From contig JAGAWH010000150.1 of NCBI GenBank assembly GCA_017941505.1, positions 1-11,478 on the forward strand: a stretch of DNA of 11,478 nt, read 5' to 3'. This document shows, piece by piece, positions 1 through 6,177 of this stretch. Made by a program: the position numbers and the translations under genes. The first letter of the stretch is position 1; each line of letters starts with the position of its first letter. The notes below the pieces were generated by a model, which was not told the origin of the DNA, did not search any database, and saw nothing but the letters and a program-made list of their open reading frames with translations. Source of the stretch: Faecalicoccus sp. (GTDB lineage Bacteria; Bacillota_I; Bacilli_A; Erysipelotrichales; Erysipelotrichaceae).

Positions 1-29
1 ATTTACTAAAACATATGCGCTATAGTATT

Positions 30-59
30 AAAAAAGGCAGTACCTTGTGATACTACCTT
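30..59 (-). terminator. Intrinsic terminator of the small membrane protein gene
   Basis: On the minus strand a 9-bp stem (AAGGTAGTA / TACTGCCTT, one G-U pair, arms at 51-59 and 34-42) encloses an 8-nt loop and is followed by a T-run (complement of A 30-35). The stop codon of the membrane protein gene (53-55) lies inside the stem, so the message ends immediately after translation. Positions 1-29 beyond it are AT-rich and show nothing I can name. Confidence 0.8.
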
Positions 60-580
60 CTCTTGCTTTTTGGTTTATTAAAATAGTCGATAATTCGCTG
101 CTCATTGTCAAAACAACGGGGTATTTTTAACTCATAAATCTCCCGATGCACTGTCTGCATGTCGGTTACATCCTCTTCTTTGATCAGTCCTGAAATCACC
201 AGATATTCATCCTGAACATCCAGGTTTTCCGGACGTTTGACAAAGTCAGTAATCGTATGGATTCGATTTTTTTTCGATGCGAATAGAGGCCGTGTTTCCT
301 TACGGGTATACAGCTTTCCTTTATCAAACCACACTTGAACAGATTTAGCCATCCGCATGCGATCATAATATAAATACCCGGAAACAGGTACCGCCACCAG
401 CAGAAGCATCATGGAAATAAATGCCAGAAACCCAACAATATTTAAATTGATATTCCATCCAAAAAACTGCGGATAATATGCCAGCTGTAAAAACAGCAGA
501 CAGAAGCCTAAGCTCCAGTACATGATACGAAAATATTTTTTACCGTAGTGTTCACGGAAAAACTTCTTATTAAAATGCAT
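53..580 (-). CDS. Small membrane protein, two predicted helices plus cytoplasmic C-terminal domain
   Basis: I do not recognise a family with confidence. The 175-residue product has a basic N-terminus (HFNKKFFREHYGKKYF), two hydrophobic segments at about residues 17-38 and 45-70, then about 100 polar residues rich in beta-prone stretches, ending in a basic tail (KPKSKRR). This layout, two helices followed by a soluble module, resembles small membrane proteins with a PH-like or YcxB-like tail, but that is only a resemblance. I chose the ATG at 580 because GAGG (589-592) lies 8 nt upstream. A TTG at 586 would open the frame two codons earlier but sits only 2 nt from the GAGG. The gene has its own promoter in the 63-nt gap after nrdD and its own terminator, so it is probably a single transcription unit and not functionally tied to nrdD. 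Confidence 0.8.
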   Translation of the reverse strand: MHFNKKFFREHYGKKYFRIMYWSLGFCLLFLQLAYYPQFFGWNINLNIVGFLAFISMMLLLVAVPVSGYLYYDRMRMAKSVQVWFDKGKLYTRKETRPLFASKKNRIHTITDFVKRPENLDVQDEYLVISGLIKEEDVTDMQTVHREIYELKIPRCFDNEQRIIDYFNKPKSKRR

Positions 581-604
581 AATCAAAACCTCAACTAATT
601 CCGT

Positions 605-633
605 ATTCTATCAGTTGATAAAGCTTTTTTCAA
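605..633 (-). promoter_or_regulatory. Sigma-A-type promoter for the small membrane protein gene
   Basis: Minus strand: TTGAAA (628-633), a 17-bp spacer, then TAGAAT (605-610) preceded by TGA, an extended -10. The predicted start near 598 leaves a leader of about 18 nt carrying the GAGG ribosome site. The promoter starts 11 bp past the nrdD stop codon, and no hairpin terminator separates the two genes, so some read-through from nrdD is possible. Confidence 0.6.
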
Positions 634-643
634 ACTATTCAGA

Positions 644-2692
644 TTATTTTCCTGTATTATAGCTTTTCCGCACCAGAAATTCGGCTTTTTTTCCTTCACT
701 CCATTGGTGTACGGAGCGGTAATATCCGCTGGTCCTTGCCCATATTTCGGTCTTTTTAGAACAATGCGGGCAGATCTCTTCAATGCCGTATAAATATCCA
801 TGGTCCGGACAGATGGAATAAATCGGTGATATCGCAAATACCGGTACCGGATAGTTTGAAGCAATTGACTGCACCAGTTTGCGAATCGCTTTCCACTCAC
901 TTGTGCCTTCTTTAAGATTCACATCAAAAAGCGTTCCGCCGCTGTACAGCTTTAAAAGCCCGGCTTCCCTGTCCAGAGCATCAAATACATCTTCTGTCGC
1001 ATCGGCCGGCAGCATGGTCGAATTTGTATAATATACGTATTTATGCATATCCGGATATTTTTCCTGATCCATCTGAGCAAGTCTTGTAGAAACGCTTTCT
1101 GCCGGAGTAGCCTCCAATACATAGAGGGAACCGTATTGATTCTGAAATTCGATCAGACGGCCGTTAATATGCTCTAAAACGCGTTTGGCAAAGGCAAGAG
1201 CACTTTCATCCATTAAATTCCTTTCAATCCAGGATGCATTCAAACAGGCCTCATTCATTCCAAGTACCCCAATGGTAGATGCATGGTGGCTGAAATCATC
1301 AATATATAAGCTTGTATACGGATACAAACCCGCCTTTAACAGTTTTCCCAAAACCTGGCGTTTCACATTCAAACTTCTTGCCGCTGTTCTCAATAGATCA
1401 TCTAACCGTTCAAAGAACTCATCTTCATTTTTGGAAAGATAGGCAATTCTCGGCAGATTTAAGGTAACGGTTCCGATGCTGCCGCAGCACTCTCCATAAC
1501 CGAAAAAGCCTCCGGATTTATGCAGTAACACATTAGGATCGAATGTCATATAACGGCTGGTTCGCTGATCCTTGGAGCACATTGATGTTGAAATTCCGTT
1601 AATAAAATGCGGTGTACCGTATTTAGCCGTCAACCTAAACAACAATTCATTATTTTCCGAGTCTTTCCAGTCAAATTTATCACTCAGCCAGATAGAAGGG
1701 ATCGGAAATTGGAATCCTCTTTTGATATTATCACCCTGTAATAAAATCGAAAGAAAAGCCTTCTGAATCAACGTCATAGCCGACTTGCAGTCTCCATAGG
1801 TAAAATCCTGTTTTACTCCGGCAATTTCGCAATACGTATCTTTTAGATCTTCCGGAATATTCCAGTCAAATGATACACAGCTAAAAGGAGCCTGTGTTCC
1901 CCATCTGCTCGGTGTATTTAAGCCATATATCAAACTCTCTATGGCTTCGTAAACATCACGATAGGATAATTTATCCTTTTTTACAATCGGAGCTAAATAG
2001 GTATCCAGAGAACCGATATATTGAGCGCCTGCCCATTCATTTTGAAGAATACCTAAAAAGTTGACAATCTGATTAACAGCTGCCGGTAAATGTTTGGGAG
2101 GACGGGATGACATTCTTGACTGGATACCGCCAAGTCCCTCGTGTAACAGGGTTCCTAAAGGCCATCCGGCGCTGTCCGGCGTCAACATATCTAAATCATG
2201 AATATAGAAATCGCCATCTTCATGAGCTTTCTTAATTTCATCATCATAGATTTCGGACAACCAATAGTTGGACGTAATAGCTCCCGAATTGGATAAGATC
2301 AATCCCCCAACGGAGTAAGTACGTAAGGAATCATCTTCAAATTCATCCCCATAATTCAAATATTGATCTACAAGCTGGCGATAATCATTGGCCGCATTAT
2401 TGAGCTGGCGGACGTTTTCCCTCTGTTTACGGTATAAAATATACGCCTTCGATACCTGGGCATAACCTGTCTGTGAGAGTACCTTTTCAGCGCTATCCTG
2501 TATATCTTCCACCTGAATAATGCCGTTTTTGATCTTAGGCTGGAAATCCGCTGTCACATGGAGCGCCAATGTTTCAATGATCGTGGAATCCCATTGGGCC
2601 TTGACCGAATCAAAGGCTTTTTCCAATGCGCTGCATATTTTCTTAATGTCGAAATCAACAATGGTATGATCTCTTTTTTCAACTTGAATCAT
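644..2692 (-). CDS. nrdD: Anaerobic (class III) ribonucleoside-triphosphate reductase
   Basis: Reduces ribonucleoside triphosphates to deoxyribonucleotides in the absence of oxygen, using a glycyl radical installed by a radical SAM activase. The 682 residues show, in order: an ATP-cone regulatory domain (about 1-95); the ten-stranded barrel with family signatures such as IHDLD (164-168), NEWAGAQ (218-224), PSRWGTQAPF (261-270) and GSIGTVTLNLPR (404-415); a zinc-ribbon-like site with C628, H631, C641 and C644; and the glycyl radical loop RTSGYY with Gly656, followed by the usual W..GK..E tail. ATG 2692 is preceded by GGGGAG at a good distance. That site overlaps the last codons and stop of the upstream activase gene, 2 nt away, which predicts translational coupling. 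Odd: the usual YCxGW cysteine is replaced (DSAGW, 174-178), the usual MCCR loop is not recognisable, and extra cysteines appear at 272 and 402-403. The open frame and intact flanking motifs argue against a pseudogene. Identity as NrdD is certain; details of its chemistry are not. Confidence 0.95.
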   Translation of the reverse strand: MIQVEKRDHTIVDFDIKKICSALEKAFDSVKAQWDSTIIETLALHVTADFQPKIKNGIIQVEDIQDSAEKVLSQTGYAQVSKAYILYRKQRENVRQLNNAANDYRQLVDQYLNYGDEFEDDSLRTYSVGGLILSNSGAITSNYWLSEIYDDEIKKAHEDGDFYIHDLDMLTPDSAGWPLGTLLHEGLGGIQSRMSSRPPKHLPAAVNQIVNFLGILQNEWAGAQYIGSLDTYLAPIVKKDKLSYRDVYEAIESLIYGLNTPSRWGTQAPFSCVSFDWNIPEDLKDTYCEIAGVKQDFTYGDCKSAMTLIQKAFLSILLQGDNIKRGFQFPIPSIWLSDKFDWKDSENNELLFRLTAKYGTPHFINGISTSMCSKDQRTSRYMTFDPNVLLHKSGGFFGYGECCGSIGTVTLNLPRIAYLSKNEDEFFERLDDLLRTAARSLNVKRQVLGKLLKAGLYPYTSLYIDDFSHHASTIGVLGMNEACLNASWIERNLMDESALAFAKRVLEHINGRLIEFQNQYGSLYVLEATPAESVSTRLAQMDQEKYPDMHKYVYYTNSTMLPADATEDVFDALDREAGLLKLYSGGTLFDVNLKEGTSEWKAIRKLVQSIASNYPVPVFAISPIYSICPDHGYLYGIEEICPHCSKKTEIWARTSGYYRSVHQWSEGKKAEFLVRKSYNTGK

Positions 2693-2694
2693 CT

Positions 2695-3825
2695 TTACTC
2701 CCCTTTGATTATCGTATTTTCTATGATGGTCTGAACAATCTTACCTATTCTTTCCATTTCTTCCGGTTCAAAACCGTGTAATGTTTTACGGTTATCTTCC
2801 GCTTTATACGATTGAATCACATAACGCTTTGCGCCCTTGATCCATTTTGCCATCTCAATGATGGCAGGAATGGAATGAAATTCCTTAACCAGTGTGGTTC
2901 TAAATTCATAGTCCACTTTATTGCTTAAAAGAAAGTCAACGCTTTCCTGAACGGGTGATATATCGTAGTTTTTTAAACCGATGGTCTGGGCATACCGAGC
3001 CGGATCGTTTTTTATATCCATGCTGACAAAATCAACTAAATTCTGTTCAACAGCAGCCTTTAACCGATTCGGAAAAGAACCGTTGGTTTCAATTTTCACC
3101 TTATATCCTAATGATTTCACATAATTCAAAAAGTCAAATAATTCCGGATGCATAAACGGCTCCGGGTTACGTATTACGACTGCTTCAATAATTCCCTTCC
3201 GCTTTTCCAGATAATCCTGAATCTCAAACAAATCGATTTCCAGTGCGTTTTCCTTTAAATAGATTAAATGCGAACGGGTGCAGTGCGGACAATGGAAAGT
3301 ACATCCATGCATTGCCAGCGTGGTTGCGATCTTATCCGGATAATCAAACAGAGACACTTTAACATGTTCAAAAAACTGTATGTTTTTCTCCGACTGTTTA
3401 GCATAGTCGCGGGCATTGGCTGCCATCGCCTGATAAAACTCGGAGAAATCATCCAGCTTGTCCGGGTCTAAAGAGCGGATAATGTGTTTCCACCATTCCC
3501 TTCGTATTTCATAAATATCATTCATAATCTGTTTTCCGATATCGGTTGTATAACATTCTTTCGCACGCTTATCTTTCGGATTCGGTAAAACCTGAATATA
3601 TCCCAGGTTCTCCAGTTTTTGAATGTTTTTTGTAACCGTGCCCTTATCGTATCCACCCTCCAATGCGATTTTCTGCATAGAGATGCCTTCATTTTCAAAG
3701 ACATAAATCATCATAGGTAACTGTCCGTACGTGAGCCCGTAATCCTGCAGCTTTGAATCATAATATTTCTGTGCGCTTCGATATAAAATACTGATATCCA
3801 TCAAGAGATCATATTGTGTTTCCAT
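2695..3825 (-). CDS. MarR-type DNA-binding domain fused to NrdG-like radical SAM activase
   Basis: Two proteins in one 376-residue chain. Residues 1 to about 145 read as a MarR regulator: an N-terminal dimerisation helix, a winged helix-turn-helix (about 32-97, including GGYDKGTVTKNIQKLENLGYI) and a wing with NPKDKRAKECYTT. Residues about 150-376 are a radical SAM domain of the anaerobic RNR-activating type: SLFDYPDK (158-165), the 4Fe-4S triad C175-x3-C179-x2-C182, ETNGS (246-250), MDIK (269-272) and DYEFRTTLV (305-313). The expected job of the second half is to place the glycyl radical on NrdD, encoded 2 nt downstream. The usual GGEP SAM-binding motif is RNPEP (219-223). ATG 3825 is the only plausible full-length start: an in-frame TAA lies 9 nt upstream (3835-3837). 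No Shine-Dalgarno sequence is present, and a strong -10 sits just before the start, so the message may be leaderless. The first half may regulate this operon; that is inference. I saw no sign of a frameshift or assembly join between the halves. Confidence 0.9.
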   Translation of the reverse strand: METQYDLLMDISILYRSAQKYYDSKLQDYGLTYGQLPMMIYVFENEGISMQKIALEGGYDKGTVTKNIQKLENLGYIQVLPNPKDKRAKECYTTDIGKQIMNDIYEIRREWWKHIIRSLDPDKLDDFSEFYQAMAANARDYAKQSEKNIQFFEHVKVSLFDYPDKIATTLAMHGCTFHCPHCTRSHLIYLKENALEIDLFEIQDYLEKRKGIIEAVVIRNPEPFMHPELFDFLNYVKSLGYKVKIETNGSFPNRLKAAVEQNLVDFVSMDIKNDPARYAQTIGLKNYDISPVQESVDFLLSNKVDYEFRTTLVKEFHSIPAIIEMAKWIKGAKRYVIQSYKAEDNRKTLHGFEPEEMERIGKIVQTIIENTIIKGE

Positions 3826-3835
3826 ATTAGAATAT
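3824..3835. promoter_or_regulatory. Candidate operator: 12-bp palindrome over -10 and start codon
   Basis: ATATTAGAATAT (plus strand) is a perfect 5-2-5 inverted repeat overlapping the -10 element and the first two bases of the MarR-radical SAM start codon. MarR proteins bind short AT-rich palindromes, often over their own promoters, so this is a natural candidate for autorepression. A short AT-rich palindrome can easily occur by chance here, so confidence is low. Confidence 0.3.
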
Positions 3836-3860
3836 TACCATTCAATAGTGGAAGGTTCAA
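3832..3860 (-). promoter_or_regulatory. Promoter of the MarR-radical SAM / nrdD operon
   Basis: Minus strand: TTGAAC (3855-3860), a 17-bp spacer, then TAATAT (3832-3837) preceded by TGG, an extended -10. The expected transcription start, 6-7 nt beyond the -10, falls at 3825-3826, which is the A of the ATG start codon or one base before it. This predicts a leaderless transcript, in agreement with the missing ribosome binding site. Confidence 0.6.
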
Positions 3861-3864
3861 CTAT
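3845..3864. promoter_or_regulatory. Second candidate operator: ATAGT-N10-ACTAT
   Basis: A 5-bp inverted repeat with a 10-bp gap (minus strand ATAGT at 3860-3864 and ACTAT at 3845-3849) overlaps the -35 element of the nrd operon promoter. The half-site spacing of about one helical turn is compatible with a dimeric winged-helix regulator, but arms this short carry little statistical weight. Confidence 0.2.
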
Positions 3865-3876
3865 CCCTCATCCCAG

Positions 3877-3899
3877 AAAAAAAAGCCTTGTCAGGCTTT
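3877..3899 (-). terminator. Intrinsic terminator of the five-helix membrane protein gene
   Basis: A 7-bp stem AAAGCCT / AGGCTTT (3893-3899 and 3882-3888) with a 4-nt loop is followed on the minus strand by eight T (complement of A 3877-3884). The stop codon of the upstream gene (3891-3893) falls at the loop. It isolates that gene from the nrd operon, whose promoter starts 17 bp further on. Confidence 0.85.
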
Positions 3900-4478
3900 C
3901 ACATGAATATATTGACTGTTTGTGCACTTTGGCTTTTCAACAGAAGGTTTCTGGCTATGCTGTTTAAAAAGCTTATAGACCACAATCAGGATGGCTGCAC
4001 CGAAAAGCACATATCTTGTAGTGGGAGATATCACAGCTGCATAGGTATTGTTGATCTGGGCAGAAGAATACGGCAGGACATATATACTCAAGAAAAACAT
4101 ACAGGCAGCCATAAATAAATTAACAACGATATTAAATGGGATAAAGCCCGGACTGATCGTGGCAAAGGCAATCGCCGAAGATACCGTAACCGGTAATCCG
4201 TAATTCATCGTTAAATAATTGACAAGAAACGGACATACCAGCAGCTGTACCAACATAAAGATTCCGGTCTTCTTTGTATCAAGAAACATTTGTGCGTAGC
4301 CGCTGATTTTATATGAAATCACAATCATCAAGACGGCAAGACCCAGCCAATCTAACAATTCATAGGTATTGGTATAAAAGATAGAAGGATTGGTAAACCA
4401 AAGATAGCCGGCAGTGGAAAGAACCGCTAAAATAGTAAATCTAGTTAAAAATCGACTGATCGTTTGAATAAATTTCAT
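3891..4478 (-). CDS. Uncharacterised integral membrane protein, about five helices
   Basis: I do not recognise the family. The 195-residue product is very hydrophobic, with predicted membrane segments at about residues 10-28, 40-58, 69-90, 97-132 (one long stretch or two helices broken by SPGFIPFN) and 152-170. It ends in a polar, basic tail (KLFKQHSQKPSVEKPKC...). No catalytic motif, metal-binding cluster or signal peptidase site is visible. The start is ATG 4478, with GAGGTG (4485-4490) 6 nt upstream; an upstream in-frame GTG at 4485-4487 lies within that ribosome site and is unlikely. It is flanked by its own promoter and terminator, so it is monocistronic and its neighbours (guaB, nrd operon) say little about its role. 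A small transporter subunit or envelope factor are both possible; neither is supported by a motif. Confidence 0.8.
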   Translation of the reverse strand: MKFIQTISRFLTRFTILAVLSTAGYLWFTNPSIFYTNTYELLDWLGLAVLMIVISYKISGYAQMFLDTKKTGIFMLVQLLVCPFLVNYLTMNYGLPVTVSSAIAFATISPGFIPFNIVVNLFMAACMFFLSIYVLPYSSAQINNTYAAVISPTTRYVLFGAAILIVVYKLFKQHSQKPSVEKPKCTNSQYIHVKA

Positions 4479-4501
4479 CCATATCACCTCGTTTTTCCAT
4501 G

Positions 4502-4530
4502 ATGATACATCAACTCAACTGTCATTTCAA
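4502..4530 (-). promoter_or_regulatory. Promoter of the five-helix membrane protein gene
   Basis: Minus strand: TTGAAA (4525-4530), a 17-bp spacer, then TATCAT (4502-4507). The predicted start near 4495 gives a leader of about 17 nt with the GAGGTG ribosome site just inside it, the same short-leader geometry as the promoter at 605-633. Confidence 0.55.
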
Positions 4531-4559
4531 GTTGATAACGGTTTCAAGATTTTCTCACC

Positions 4560-4583
4560 AAAAAAGACTGTCATTTGACAGTC
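4560..4583 (-). terminator. Intrinsic terminator of guaB
   Basis: GACTGTC / GACAGTC (4577-4583 and 4566-4572) form a perfect 7-bp stem with an ATTT-type 4-nt loop, followed on the minus strand by six T (complement of A 4560-4565). It begins 1 nt after the guaB stop codon (4585-4587). Confidence 0.85.
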
Positions 4584-4584
4584 C

Positions 4585-6099
4585 TTATCGTTCGATCGTT
4601 GTTTCTAATTTATCGTCACGAACTACAACGTCGTGAGCTCCGCCTTCTACAATACTTGTGCTGGATACCAGAGTCACTTTAGCGTTTTCCTGTAATTCAG
4701 GAATCGTCAGGCATCCGCAGTTACACATAGTATGCGTAATTTTTGAGATTGTTAAGGCAACGTTGTCATGCAGAGCACCTGCATATGGAACATAAGAGTC
4801 AACGCCTTCCACAAAGGACATCTTGGCATCTCCTCCTAAGTCATAACGCTGCCAGTTTCTGGCACGGGCACTTCCCTCGCCCCAATACTCCTTCATATAG
4901 TTTCCGTTTAGGGTAACTAGTTTATTCGGAGCTTCTTTAAAGCGGGCAAAGTAACGTCCTAACATCACGAAATCAGCACCGAAAGCCAATGCCAAAGTGA
5001 TGTGATAATCATGCACGATACCACCATCGGAACAGATTGGTACATATACACCGGTTTCCTTAAAGTATTCATCACGGGCACGGGCAACATCCAATGTGGC
5101 AGTCGCCTGACCGCGTCCGATTCCCTTCTGTTCACGGGTGATACAGATCGATCCGCCGCCGATTCCAATCTTCACAAAATCAGCACCTGCATCCGCTAGA
5201 AAGCGGAATCCATCTCCATCTACTACGTTTCCGGCACCTACCTTTACGGTATCACCGTAAGTTTCACGAATCCACTCGATAGTCTTTGCCTGCCATACGG
5301 AATAGCCTTCACTGGAATCGATACATAAAATATCTACACCTGCATCTACCAGAGCAGGAACACGTTCCTTATAGTCACGGCTGTTAATTCCGGCACCTAC
5401 CAGATAACGCTTATGATTATCTAAAATTTCGTTTGGATTATCTTTATGGGAGTCATAGTCCTTACGGAACACAAAAGAGACTAATCTTTGGTTTTCATCA
5501 ACAATCGGAAGCTGATTCAACTTATGATCCCAGATAATATCATTTGCCTGTGATAAGGTAATATCCTTGTCCCCAACAATCAGTTTTTCAAACGGAGTCA
5601 TGAATTCTTTTACCTTTACATCCGGAGACATACGGCTGATTCGATAATCACGGCTGGTGATAATTCCAACCAGTTTCCCATCCGGCAACCCATTTTCTGT
5701 TACTGCCATAGTGGAATGGCCTGTTTTATTTTTAAGAGCGATCACATCCGCTAAAGTAGATTCCGGGGATACGTTGGAATCGCTTCCTACAAAACCGGCT
5801 TTAGTCGCCTTTACAGCACGTACCATGCGCGCCTGTGATTCAATCGGCTGGGAGCCAAAAATAAAGCTAACTCCACCTTCTCTTGCCAGTGCTACTGCTA
5901 AATCAACACCGCTGACAGCCTGCATAACAGCAGAAACCATAGGAATATTTAAATGCAGGGATGGTTCTTCCCCTTTTTTAAATTTTACTAACGGTGTTTT
6001 TAAGCTGACATTTTCCGGAATATGTTCTTCCGATGTATATCCTGGTACTAATAAATACTCGTTAAAAGTTCTGGATGGTTCTTCAAAAAATTTAGCCAT
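4585..6099 (-). CDS. guaB: IMP dehydrogenase, Tritrichomonas foetus-like type
   Basis: Oxidises IMP to XMP with NAD+, the committed step of guanine nucleotide synthesis. The 504-residue chain has the (beta/alpha)8 barrel interrupted by a CBS-domain pair (about residues 105-220). Catalytic features are all present: the [11 protein letters not shown] loop with nucleophile Cys319, the IMP-binding Asp261-Ser262-Ser263, CSDGGI (356-361), and the mobile flap with the Arg418-Tyr419 dyad in NWQRYDLGG. Near the C-terminus are a Cys cluster (MCNCGC, 458-463) and [12 protein letters not shown] (479-490). From memory, these motifs and their numbering match the protozoan T. foetus enzyme far better than the Bacillus-type GuaB, which carries GIGPGSICTTR. 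Lys310 and Glu431, two residues tied to mycophenolic acid insensitivity in that enzyme, are also present. ATG 6099 has GGAG 6 nt upstream. It is transcribed from its own strong promoter and terminated right after the stop. No purine riboswitch fits in the short leader. Confidence 0.96.
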   Translation of the reverse strand: MAKFFEEPSRTFNEYLLVPGYTSEEHIPENVSLKTPLVKFKKGEEPSLHLNIPMVSAVMQAVSGVDLAVALAREGGVSFIFGSQPIESQARMVRAVKATKAGFVGSDSNVSPESTLADVIALKNKTGHSTMAVTENGLPDGKLVGIITSRDYRISRMSPDVKVKEFMTPFEKLIVGDKDITLSQANDIIWDHKLNQLPIVDENQRLVSFVFRKDYDSHKDNPNEILDNHKRYLVGAGINSRDYKERVPALVDAGVDILCIDSSEGYSVWQAKTIEWIRETYGDTVKVGAGNVVDGDGFRFLADAGADFVKIGIGGGSICITREQKGIGRGQATATLDVARARDEYFKETGVYVPICSDGGIVHDYHITLALAFGADFVMLGRYFARFKEAPNKLVTLNGNYMKEYWGEGSARARNWQRYDLGGDAKMSFVEGVDSYVPYAGALHDNVALTISKITHTMCNCGCLTIPELQENAKVTLVSSTSIVEGGAHDVVVRDDKLETTIER

Positions 6100-6132
6100 A
6101 TTTTTCTCCTTTTTTCTTTGGTATTAGTCCAT

Positions 6133-6161
6133 ATTTTATGCATCTAAATAATGTCTGTCAA
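6133..6161 (-). promoter_or_regulatory. Strong promoter of guaB
   Basis: Minus strand: a perfect TTGACA (6156-6161), a 17-bp spacer, then TAAAAT (6133-6138). It is the best consensus match in the window. The expected start near 6127 gives a leader of about 28 nt with AAGGAG before the ATG. It lies in the 78-bp gap after the pullulanase stop. No hairpin terminator is visible in that gap, so pullulanase transcripts may run on into guaB. Confidence 0.75.
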
Positions 6162-6177
6162 GCAGTGATTTAAAATC

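Noticed and set aside
644..2692. nrdD as a decaying pseudogene because canonical cysteines are missing
   Set aside because: The frame is full length, the glycyl radical loop, zinc site and ATP cone are intact, and new cysteines appear near the active site, which suggests a functional variant.
3804..3819. Possible NrdR box, ACACAATAT (3811-3819, minus), at the start of the nrd operon coding region
   Set aside because: Only the left half matches the known 16-bp NrdR box; the right half does not, there is no second box at the usual distance, and the site is inside the coding region.
4566..4583. GACTGTC hairpin as a regulatory attenuator for the downstream membrane protein gene
   Set aside because: It sits 1 nt after the guaB stop with a T-run, and the next gene has its own promoter beyond it, so a simple terminator explains it.
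5657..6127. 156-residue open frame on the plus strand, antisense to guaB
   Set aside because: It is the complement of a highly conserved coding region, has no family-like motifs and is explained as a shadow of guaB codon use.
6100..6132. Purine-responsive riboswitch in the guaB leader
   Set aside because: The promoter at 6133-6161 leaves a leader of only about 28 nt, far too short for a purine or PRPP/ppGpp aptamer.
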